A DNA stretch of 64,000 nt, taken from assembly GCA_027605045.1 (NCBI GenBank), contig JAQFWX010000007.1, positions 496,001 to 560,000 of the forward strand, read 5' to 3'. Below are positions 54,645-64,000 of the stretch, one piece after another; the stretch's first letter is position 1; each line of letters starts with the position of its first letter. A program made the position numbers and the translations under genes. The notes beneath the pieces were generated by a model that worked only from the letters and a program-made list of their open reading frames with translations, did no database searches and was not told the DNA's origin. The stretch is from Phallus indusiatus (lineage: Eukaryota; Basidiomycota; Agaricomycetes; Phallales; Phallaceae).

Positions 54645-56579
54645 TCACAGGACATCCAACTGAATTGGCAGAGCTTCATCCTCTATTTTATTCATAAAAT
54701 CTGGAGCACTGTCCCTCTCAGCCGGCGTTGAAGCGATGGATTCTTCGAAAGGCCTATCATCCCGGTTCACGAGAAAATCATTTCCCGCACGATATACCCC
54801 GGTGGCATAGCTCGGATCACCTTTCAGAATCAAGACTAGTCGAGAGCTCTATGAAATTCATCGCGGTCTTTAGTAATGAGAAATGAATTGAAAGTTATTC
54901 AACACGGACGAGGGTAGAGGATGTGATGATGACAACACTAGAGAAAGAAAAGGTAAATGAATGATATGACAGTGATACTGTTGACTCTTACAGCGGTGCA
55001 ACATTAATCAAGATGGATCGACTGTAAGCATTATAAATTATTAGACCCGCCAGGTAACCCGCTAATAAATCAGTTAGAGTCAATCAGTACTCAAAGGTTT
55101 GAAATTACGCAACCGATACAGCTTTACACTTCATCAGTAGCGTCCCAGAAACTGAATGGCAAGACTCACAACATATAGCACACAACACCATCGCGAAATA
55201 AAATAATCAAGATAGGTGCTAACGTCCCACTTTCCCTTAGAAATCGATAGTTATTGAAGTTTTTTCTTTGTTTGAGATGTTTGTAAAAAGCGGCCATGGC
55301 GAAACAACAATATAGGGCTCAATGAAACAAATTAGTCATGAAATATAAGCAAACAGAAAAGGACTAGCTTGTGTACCAGCGATAACAAAAGAAGGGACCC
55401 TAATTGCTGTCGTCAGTTTCGTTCCTAATGTAATTTCGGCTCCTGATATCACTAACCCCAATCCCAAAATCACCGATGAACGGGGTGCTTTGTTTGGAAT
55501 GCAGCTGGACTTGAAAGTAGCAGAGAAAGTCACTGCGCTCAATGTGAGGCCCGTTACATTAAGTATAACTAGAAAAATATAAGCCTGTCCCAAAGCTAGT
55601 CACATCCCCAGTTTGTATTAGCATAGAAAATGAGGTTTACATACAATCGCCTCGGCTGTCGCAATCTTATTAGAAGCCTGCTCTCAAAGTAAAGAATCAT
55701 TTACCTATTGCTAGAAATATCAATGTCCATCGAACTAGGAATGAATTGATTAAGAGTTCAAAAGGACACGTATGGTGAAACGAATTACATGTCTTGGTCG
55801 TGTATAGCCTATCCAATCTTACAGCAAACAAACATTCTGATGGGTATACACCCAGTAACATTGTCCCTCTGCAAGGTACAATTAACAATTTTAGATCTCA
55901 CAGTGTATATGCACCAATCTGAGGACATACGAGAATATATACCATTTATAACCGATGCAACTAGGACAATTTACAGTCGAAAAGGAAAACCGAAATAGTG
56001 TTGAATACATACAACTAAAAATATGTGCATATTCAGCAACGAATAAATACTATAGAAAGACATACGTTTGACGTGTTAGCTGGCGCTGGTAGCCACACAA
56101 TTTCGAAATCAGATATGTTTAAATGCAAGATGGTCAAGAATCTCACCGATTATCAGACTATATCTGCCGTCAGCTTAATGCGACTGTGAGAAAATGCTCA
56201 AACATACCAAGGGATGACGAAAGACGCATAACGACAAATTAAATATAAGGTCTTAAAAAGAGACCAGGACCCTCTTTTAACAATGATTCAACGGAAGTAT
56301 GCTGTGAATTAATTGCATGAATTCACAAACCTCCAGACATAGACAATCTATAACACATTTGGTTGGTATTTTTGGGTTTTTAGGAGTTATATGCCAAAAA
56401 ATCTACCTCTTCCTTAAGATTGATTAATACGTCAAAAATAAGCAACGCGAGGGTTCCGTCTGTTTGAAAAATGAAACTGAACTATGTTCAGCGAGAAGTG
56501 TGGTGGACATACAGGCTAATTGACGAAGGCGGTATGTTTCGAGAGCGAATTCGTTTATCTCTATTTGAGTTAGTGCCAT
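54645..56579 (-). CDS. DUF6533 membrane protein, gene 2 (middle exons uncertain)
   Basis: The 5' exons are clear: 56579-56513, 56459-56407, 56347-56331 (17 nt, the same size as in gene 1) and 56274-56208. They code MALTQIEINEF.., ALLIFDVLINLKEE, IVYVWR and GSWSLFKTLYLICRYASF. The 3' part is also readable: an exon ending near 55381 (QAYIFLVILNVTGLTLS, FKSSCIPNKAP), a cytosolic exon with FYKHLKQRKNFNNYR and LFRDG, a helix exon with AGYLAGLIIYNAY, and a final exon with SSRLVLILKGDP to the stop at 54645. Between about 56207 and 55700 I cannot find a convincing exon chain, and one extra T near 56220 may shift the frame. It could be a working gene I have not fully resolved, or a young pseudogene. 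Confidence 0.55.
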
Positions 56580-58006
56580 TATAGTTACAGTTGTTGTCTG
56601 AGGCGAAACAAGTGAAAGAAGGCGTGGACATGGGCAGCTAACTTATATCATGGGAAGTTACGAAATAAACTGAGGCCTAAACATGGTGTAGTTGTTTTTC
56701 GGCTCAGTACACATCTCAACTGACTTCAGCGAATATATAGATGGGAATTTTTTTTCCACCTTCTCTACAATAAATTAATAAGTAGGTTTGTTCAAGAACT
56801 TTGATTCTCCGTTATATCCCTAACTTTTCACCTCGAATGATTTTCTCCTGAAATTATGATGGCACGTACTTTCATGCTCGAATATGACATTTGCCAATTA
56901 TACTAAACCCAAGGATTCGACGGGGGATTTCATCTATTGACAAATACTACGTTACGCGTAATCACAAGATCATAGATCATGACTCCTGTCCTTTCAATTT
57001 CCATGACACCCCAGTTGCTTCTTGTAATATATAACTTGAATATATATAACTCAACGACCACGCTATACGGCCGTGGTACTTAAAGCTTGATACTCGGCGC
57101 ATTCACCTTAAACTTCATCACTCCGGCATTGCTATAAATAGAAGTGTTGAATACCCAGATCCCTTGTATCCTCTCGAAATTTTGTTTGTATCATACCACT
57201 TGACTCGATAATAAGTGAACCCGGAACAAACAGGTACCAAGATATATCTCTTAATACATCCATATACATCTGACGCTTTTACTCGTTACAGTAGCATTGC
57301 TACTTCACAGACTTATTGTGACTCGCGCAGCGCATTCCGCGCTCAATATCAAATACTCCTTAATTTGGTTCGTTGGAAAGAAAGCCACAACCTCAGTTGA
57401 ACGGGAGTCACGGGACCGGGGATCTGTCATAGTATTGCGCTCTGCGAATTTTCGCCATGAAGCGAGCATCTGAGTATGAGCAATTCTATTTGCGTCCACC
57501 TTTCAGAATCTTTCGTATCAAATGTGTCACCATCTCTTCCCGTAGATATTGCGGCTCCCTTGCAAATGTTCATAGGAACCGGCACTTACTAGTAGCAACC
57601 CCTGACACAGATTAATGATCGTTGAAGGCTTCGTTAAAGAAGTCGAAACCATTATTTAATATCAACATCAGAGATCGGAGTTTTTTTTTCATCAGAAAAA
57701 TTTTTCTGATGAGTGACCCAACAACGAAAATGGTTGCGTGTCGAAGCTCTGATTTCAAGCCCAGGCACGAAGAAAAACATTGAAGCCAAGTGAGAGAAAA
57801 GATTTGATTTTTTTCATTTTCGTTTTTCTGAGTACAGTTAGCCTTTGGTATCATCACATGTTAGGCTGTTACGCAAGTTACAGAACCAGTTCTATAAATT
57901 AATTTTTCATTTGATATGTATTCTGTGACATTACTTGCTTTTCATCCGACTCTCATAATCTAAAAGCAGACCAACGAAATCCATTGTGTTTAATTTGCAA
58001 AAAGTA
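56580..58006. other. Divergent spacer, no gene recognised
   Basis: Between DUF6533 gene 2 (-) and the prenyltransferase (+). TATAAAT at about 57893-57899 lies some 110 bp before the prenyltransferase ATG and may serve it. Confidence 0.45.
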
Positions 58007-59285
58007 ATGCCCTCCAAACTATCTTTGCGCTTCAAGTATGTCTAAATTATCAACCATTTTTGGTATTTACTAATGTTATCTTTGCATCTCAGACATACAA
58101 CAATCTTTGACTATTTTCCTTCAAGTGTCGCTCCATTCGTAGAACTCACCAGGTTGCATTATTTCCTCGGTCCCAGTCCATTTTCTTGGCCGTGCAGTAT
58201 GTCATCCGACAAGTACACGCATATATATCCTGAAAAACAACTTTAGTATGGGGCTTATTGTTAGCTGGTATTGAGAAACAAATTCCCGTCATACCTCTGT
58301 TGAAAGCATCAGCTGCTTATTTTGTCATGGGTGGTTACGTCTTGCATAGTGCCGGTTCCATATGGAACGACATAGTTGATAAAGATCTGGACGCACAAGT
58401 AGGTATGTAAATTCTTGTGTCGTCTTTGACTAGAACGGATTTTATTTTCTTATCTATCTAGAACGAACCAAGACTCGTCCTCTTCCTAGTGGTCGTGTTA
58501 GCGTCTCAGGAGCTTTGTGGTTTCTTCTTCCTCAAGCACTTTCCATGATGGCCGCACTTTTTTTCCACACGAATTCTTTCGCGTAAGTGAGACCCCTAAC
58601 CATATTTTGGAGAAACTATTTAATATCCTTTACATCAAGTTTTAAACTCGGGTCGTTCGGGTTATTATTTTGGGTACCCCTGTATCCGTTTATGAAACGG
58701 ATCACCTACTGGCCCCAGGCATGGCTAGGTAAGACACAGTTTGTTAATCTCCGTCGAAGCCATGTTTTCAAATCGGGATTAAGGAATCGCGGCAAATTGG
58801 GGCCTTCTGGTTGCATATGCATCATTCACCGAAGACATCAATTACAACACCGCAGGCGTGTTCTTCGTTGGTTCCTGCTTGTAAGTAAACAACCCCTGAT
58901 TTAATACATATTCATATTCACTATTATCCATTTTAGCTGGTCTATATATTATGATACGATATATGCAATGATGGACCTGAAAGATGATATTCGCGTTGGT
59001 ATCAAATCCACCGCTGTTTTGTTCAATTCTTCAGCCCGTCAGATATTAGCATGCTTCGCCTCTGGCTTCGTAGCCACTATCTATATTTGTGGCATAAACC
59101 TTGATGCTTCGGTGTTTTACTATGTCTTTGCTGTTGGCGCCGCGCTTCTATTTTTTGCGTGGCAACTTCTTACTATTGATTTTGAGAGCAACGATAGTTG
59201 CTCCAAGATGTTTAAAGGTAATTCAACGCAGCTTGGCTACCTAGTTTTCGTTGGTTTAGGTTTAGAGTACCTGCTGAGGTTGTAA
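58007..59285 (+). CDS. UbiA-family prenyltransferase
   Basis: Seven exons, 58007-58035, 58093-58196, 58247-58402, 58462-58582, 58640-58728, 58784-58880 and 58937-59285, 314 residues. The first Asp-rich motif is NDIVDKDLD (85-93), followed by RTKTRPLPSGRVS. The second is YDTIYAMMDLKDD (204-216). Both bind the Mg-diphosphate of the prenyl donor. About eight membrane helices fit the hydrophobic stretches (WGLLLAG, FVMGGYVL, LGLEYLL at the end). UbiA enzymes attach isoprenoid chains to aromatic acceptors, as in ubiquinone (COQ2) or fungal meroterpenoids. A COQ2 usually has a mitochondrial leader; this N-terminus (MPSKLSLRFKHTTIFDYF) is short, so a secondary-metabolism role is possible. No polyketide synthase is in the window. 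It looks intact. Confidence 0.9.
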
Positions 59286-59899
59286 CATTTAAAGGGTGGT
59301 CGGATTGGGCCCGGATTCCAATTGTATGTAGAATCGCTGCGGAATCCTTTCGAATTTTTCAAAGACCTGATGTATAACAACGCAAAATAAACTATTTGAA
59401 GTTGGTTGAGTAAAAACACATCTGAAAGGGGAAAAGCTCAAAGGGAAAGTTACAACTTCAGGCGCGTCGTGCGAACGTTACATAACGAACTATTAGTATA
59501 GCATTCGGGTGGGCGGTTGGGGTTCAACAGTGAGTATGCGGTTGTTATATAACATCAAATCAATTAAGTATTCGCTCCTTCTCCAAATAGCTCTCAGATT
59601 TCAAAAGGTTCCTGCCAAACTCTTTTGAGAAAGTCTTTAGATCAAAGATTTATCATCATATTACTGGGAACTCGCCTTTCTGTAAATGAATGCATACACG
59701 TATGCGATATTACTACGTAAAGTGTTTCTGGTGGTTAATAAAATTCCTCTTCAAAGGCAAATAATCAAAGACTTTTTGACAGGAGTGCTAATGGCGCGTC
59801 ATGACATTTGATCGAGTTCGGTTCCTTCGTTAATGCATCTAGCGAATTCAAATCCTATATATGGTACCATGCTTTCACGCCATTGCACAGATTCCGGTT
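59286..59899. other. Spacer, no gene recognised
   Basis: Between the prenyltransferase and the DUF6533 pseudogene; no coding signal. Confidence 0.45.
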
Positions 59900-61182
59900 C
59901 GTCATTTGCCGAGCGTAGATTGATAATTAAGTGGGATGCCTAGAAGTTGCGTCAAGATATTTAGAAGAGGAGTAAAGAAGACGGACGTACACAGATTCCC
60001 ATGAGAGAATAAACCCAGCTAAAAAAGCTTTAATTCCAAATCAGTGAGAGTGAATCCCCCTTACTAAAGAACAATCTCGCCCAACACGTGTTGTACTCTG
60101 AATCCAGTTATACACAGCAGTAAACCAACTATGAATGTTTTTAATTATGCGTTTTTTTCCGCAACATTAACATACCAAACATAACAAAGAAAACCCAGAC
60201 ACCATCCCGAGTAAAAGTGTAATAGATACGGGAAGTTGTGCCAAACAATCCCAAACCGTTCGTTTCAAGATAAATATGCCGTCCTAGAGCTAGAAGGAAG
60301 AGTGTTGTCTGTACTAAAAGCATAGGCAACCTGCAAATACATAAAAAATTGTCCTGTTACCGGGGTTGAAGACGTATTACCATACATATGATTCAATATT
60401 GGGAATCTTCACAACCAAACAAATTACATTTGGCAATTGGCGCGGCGCAACGCTTTGAGTTTTAGGCAGCGCTATTGCGATCAAGCATGCGACCACTACA
60501 AATGCGATAGCTTCCATAACGAAAAGAGACCCTAGTAGCGCCTTGTCTCTCCCATACAGCGCATAGACTATTTATTGTTAGCATGGTCAACGTTCTGTGT
60601 GAGGTGGCGGGTTTTCGCATACCACGAAATATCAATAGTACGTCCATGCACGTAACGATAATTAGCCCAAGCACCCCCGACAACCATACTGCAGCTGTGC
60701 AGGCAGAATCCGTGGTGCTCCACACCCCAACATGAAACAAAAGAATAGTTCTAAGTATATAAAATCAATACATTACTCACACGATAGATGATCTTTTAAT
60801 ACCTACATTTTCGCGACAGTAACAAGGAAGCGGATGGCCCCGAACAATACAGCAATGTGAGAAAGCTTGGATCTTTGTAGTCTCATTTTGGCCAGAGTAT
60901 GTCATTTAAAACAAACAGTCTTACTTCCAGACGTATATCACCTAAAATGATCAAATTTAACAACGGGAATAAATAAAAACACAAATGATACCTCTTTGTC
61001 CAGATTTGATAGAAAATCCCAAAAGAAGAGGGTAGATGAGGCAACTTCAGGCTCATGAACAAAAATGAATGCGACCGTCAGACCCGATTCTCACCAATGT
61101 TGAGATTCGTAATCTAACTGTTCTTCGTGACCTCTAGCAGGGCAGCTGCTGGAGCTCCTAAATATTCTCCACTGTTTATCAT
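59900..61182 (-). pseudogene. DUF6533 gene 3, pseudogene of gene 1
   Basis: The order and most splice sites of DUF6533 gene 1 are kept: ATG at 61182, a 17-nt exon (IYVW), then exons coding AVLFGAIRFLV, LIIVTCMDVLLIFRG, YALYGRDKALLGS, FTRDGVWVFF and LLLCITGFRVQ. The first exon has an in-frame TAG at 61116-61114 (codon 23) and then a shifted frame through the DUF6533 core. The last exon has a stop soon after WVYSLMGIC, losing the usual tail. The middle exons remain open, so the damage is at the two ends. It lies 8 kb from gene 1 in the same orientation. Confidence 0.75.
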
Positions 61183-61694
61183 GACGTAAAATGAGTATTG
61201 AACTAGTGACCAGTGACCAGTGAATAGTGATTAACCTGTCAAAATATACTCAATGCATGCCTTTTTATTTATGTGTCATCCGCTCTGAGATAACATCGCA
61301 CCTGAGAAACGCCATTGCACTGCAACCTGCACATTGTTGGTCCTCACTCATGATTCATGAAGGGATAACCAACAATCGGAGTACGTCCACAGTAAAATCT
61401 CGGTTAAGATCGATGGACCTCGCATGCGACCTGCCCAACATGAACATCTGTGGTTAGTGGTGAGCGATTCCGATTTAGCACCGAGTTGACTGTACCTGGA
61501 CTCTAGTCGTGCTCACTAACCAACGAGTACCGCAATTACATATGGGCAGACATTGACCAAATAAGCTTTTCCTGAGACGAGATTCATATTGCAGAGGACC
61601 CATAACAACGGAAAGCTGTGATGTCGAGTGACTGCGCAAGAAAACAAGCATATTTGACGCCCCAGGCTTACAATCCGAGCCGGTGAGTCCCAAG
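61183..61694. other. Spacer before the duplicate block
   Basis: No gene recognised. Confidence 0.45.
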
Positions 61695-62133
61695 CCCATT
61701 CTATATCTCATTTTCGGTTTCAGGAAACCTTCTTTGAAATATGCAAAAGATACTTCACATTTAGATCATGTCCCCAGTCTGTTAGCACTGTCTACGCTTT
61801 TAAAAGCTTTGATGTGTACGACTTCACCTACTGGTCTGATTTTATGAAATTGCTAGGCTCGCATCCGAAATCAGAGGAAAAAAAAATATTTGGGAATTTT
61901 TAACCACAAGAAATTTCAGGACATTGGTGGAACATTCTCGAGACGGACGGTACGGTGGAGACTTGAGATGGAAAGATGAAAAGACGAGGAAATATTGTTT
62001 CGGCATTCGCCGGAATTTTCTAGATGACTATGATGGGGCCTTCAGAAATTTGTACAAAGAGGCCGAGATTGCTGCTGAACGACAATAAGACAAGTTGAAA
62101 AAAAAACCACTAAACACTTCTCTAAATCTTCAA

Positions 62134-62553
62134 ATGTCTCTCTTATTCTATAACGATCAATTTTTCGACGAGTTCGATAAACTCTTCAACCAAGCTTTCG
62201 ACGCTCGTCTCGTATTGGGAACGATGCCGCGTCCAACGATGGTCCAAATCCAATACAGAATACTGCCTTCAGACCGAGGTAGGCTTTTTTCTTCATTGCG
62301 GAACAAATATACGTTCTGACGTTGCCCATATAGAATGGACACTCATGAGTCTAAAGAACATAATGAATTAACTTTCGAATTACCTGGGATAAAAAAAGAA
62401 GATGTGTCTATTGACATACCATCAAATCGTCTTACCATCTCAGGACATAACAGTATATCCAAAGACCTCGAGAAGGACGGCCTTGAAGGACTGCCCGGAA
62501 ATTATTTGTTTGAGACCAACTACCAATTTGTAAAAAAAGCATCATGTTATTGA
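62134..62553 (+). pseudogene. HSP20 pseudogene
   Basis: Starts with the same ATG and first 25 codons as the intact HSP20. It then has a 5-nt insertion (CTCGT-type, near 62206) that shifts the rest of exon 1, and a 6-nt in-frame loss in exon 2. An abrupt break after EKDG joins unrelated sequence, so the second half of the alpha-crystallin domain and exon 3 are missing. Both heat-shock elements survive upstream (61930-61942 and 62013-62024) but the TATA box has changed to TACAAAGA (62053-62060). Not expected to make a chaperone. Confidence 0.85.
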
Positions 62554-62955
62554 TCCTGATCGTGTCCTTTGCGGAAAAGCACATCTCCACATCCGAATAG
62601 TTAGGCGAGATTAGTATTCTGGGCGGACAAGATCAGAAGACTTTCCCAGTTGGACGATGCTGGCCGGCTGCGTCACCACAAAAGACGAAGTTCGTACGAG
62701 GCGCTGAGTCAGCGGGCGCTATTTTCAATGTTACCTTTGCCTAAGTACCATTCGTCCAGTGTCCACACACACGCAACTGTAAAACATCCATTTTCTTCTC
62801 GGTTTACTGTTCAGGTTGCATCAACAAGTCTCAGACGCAGATAAACGATGATGAGCTTCTAATTTGGAGAAAGGAGATATCGATGATACCGTGGTACCAG
62901 TCAGAACAAAAGGCACCAGCCTTGTCTTTCTTCACCCAATTTACTTGGAGGCCAC

Positions 62956-63321
62956 ATGTCTGTAAGTAGCAACTTCAAACGAACGATTTACACGTTGAAA
63001 TAAATTTTTAGGCTAACAATATAGCTGTGGATGCCGTTCCTGTTTCGCAATCTTCGCTTTCGGAAGACTATGAACCCACATCTTTTTCCTGACAGACAAT
63101 GTTGGACTCAGATTCACAGCTAGAGATGGAAGAGCGCATTGAAAAGGCTGAACTTGCCAGTCGTTACTTCTTTAAAAGACCAGCACCATGGTGGTATGTA
63201 CTTTCAGCTGACTATTAAACTTCTCGATTCACTTGTGATTAGGGCATGGATTTTGATTCTGATGGCGGGCATTGCTGTAGCAGCTACGGCGGTTTATCGT
63301 CGTGATAAATTTACCGAGATT
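62956..63321 (+). pseudogene. MFS transporter 5' fragment, pseudogene
   Basis: Holds copies of MFS exons 1, 2 and the start of exon 3 (through helix 1, ILMAGIAVAATAVYRRD). In exon 2 an Arg codon CGA of the intact gene has become TGA at 63090-63092, an in-frame stop at codon 29. The fragment ends where RAD9 sequence begins near 63322. Confidence 0.85.
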
Positions 63322-64000
63322 CAGGCTCAACATTCCTTGCGCCGCCCAGCCAGCAAGATCCAATTTTAGGCCAACTTGTGGTCAAAGTATGTATGTTACA
63401 CCATCATCTTCGTCAGCAACACTAATACAATGTCTCACATTTAGTCACTTCTGTCGATTCTGAGGCACAAAACCATTGACAAGATAGTTGAGCGCTGTCG
63501 TTTGTCGATACCTGATCCGGGCCGTGAAACGATGGCGATTCTGATCAAGAAAAGGATAGTCTGGAGCTCAAGCTAATTGTTCGTCTGTACTGTAAGCACG
63601 GTATGTAATTCCTGTTCCTTTTTTTGCTTCGTTGTAGTGAGCTACTCATATATTCTGGTTCCCAGGGATTGTAAAGACGCATAAGCTCGCTTTATTGACG
63701 CCAACGAATGCTTTTGCCCCGCGCATCACATTCATGCCTTCAGAATCGCGTGTTGTTATTGGTCCTCGTGCTCTCAAAGATGTCCTCGAGCACTTTTCTC
63801 ATACGAAAGGTCCAAAACACGATCCTCAGCTACTTTGGACATTTGGTCTCAATGCCGTGAAGGTCAAGACTCATCAATCTACAACTGATGGGAAAGGTGA
63901 GAGCATTGAGCTGGACCTCGTTTATGATAGTTCGCTGTACATTGTTACTAGGTGGCAAGAGTCGGCATCTGTCGACGGAGATCTCTATCAACGCAGATGA
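63322..64000 (+). pseudogene. RAD9 fragment, pseudogene, cut by the window end
   Basis: Begins inside the equivalent of RAD9 exon 2 (the QQDPILGQLVVK-coding end is still recognisable) and continues through exons 3, 4 and part of 5. Exon 3 has lost a net 4 nt in the acidic loop (near 63525-63560), shifting the frame; exon 4 is nearly unchanged. There is no start codon or N-terminus. The rest lies beyond the window. Confidence 0.85.

Larger units (their letters stand above)
61695..64000 (+). repeat. Segmental duplication, decayed copy with internal deletion
   Basis: Matches 42485-44510 and then 47545-48233 in the same orientation, running off the window end. Losses are the 3' part of HSP20 with its downstream spacer, and about 3 kb between MFS exon 3 and RAD9 exon 2, with a join near 63322. 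Stops and frameshifts occur in all three gene remnants. Confidence 0.85.

Overview
This window is nuclear DNA of a filamentous basidiomycete, most likely an Agaricomycete. Nearly every gene is split by short introns of about 45-75 bp with GT..AG ends, several genes have 7-21 exons, and the families are typical of mushrooms: an aegerolysin, DUF6533 receptor-like membrane proteins, F-box proteins starting MLxRFPxEIF, a TAP-like secreted hydrolase pair, a P450 and a family-1 glycosyltransferase. All exon structures given here were read by eye from splice sites and phase. Each joined frame is open from ATG to stop unless stated.

Layout. 1-10 kb: aegerolysin, an orphan Ser/Pro-rich protein, a DUF1275 membrane protein, F-box protein 1 (minus). 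10-20 kb: mostly gene-poor DNA, an NAD(P)H:quinone oxidoreductase, F-box protein 2, and two minus-strand members of an unrecognised three-member family. 20-39 kb: UDP-glycosyltransferase, TAP-like hydrolase 1 (minus), an orphan first exon of a third hydrolase, a 901-residue unknown protein, a cytochrome P450, a small NAD(P)-binding reductase-like protein, and TAP-like hydrolase 2. This stretch looks like a possible metabolic neighbourhood. 39-42 kb: gene-poor, then a tiny secreted protein. 42-51 kb: heat-shock HSP20, a 14-exon MFS transporter, the checkpoint-clamp gene RAD9, and the third member of the unknown family. 51-61 kb: three DUF6533 genes (one intact, one uncertain, one dead) and a UbiA prenyltransferase. 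61.7-64 kb: a decayed second copy of the HSP20-MFS-RAD9 block in which a deletion of about 3 kb has joined the start of the MFS gene to the middle of RAD9.

The main theme is local duplication followed by decay. The unknown family (three copies with the same 30/about 305/about 355-nt exon plan), the hydrolases (two copies with identical 21-exon plans plus a relic), the F-box pair, the DUF6533 genes and the HSP20-MFS-RAD9 block all show it. The best candidate for something undescribed is the unknown two-part family at 16.7-18.9 kb and 50.0-50.8 kb. Unusual splicing (8-15-nt exons, two GC-AG introns, one repeat-swollen intron) is a second theme. No rRNA, tRNA, CRISPR array or intact transposon was recognised.
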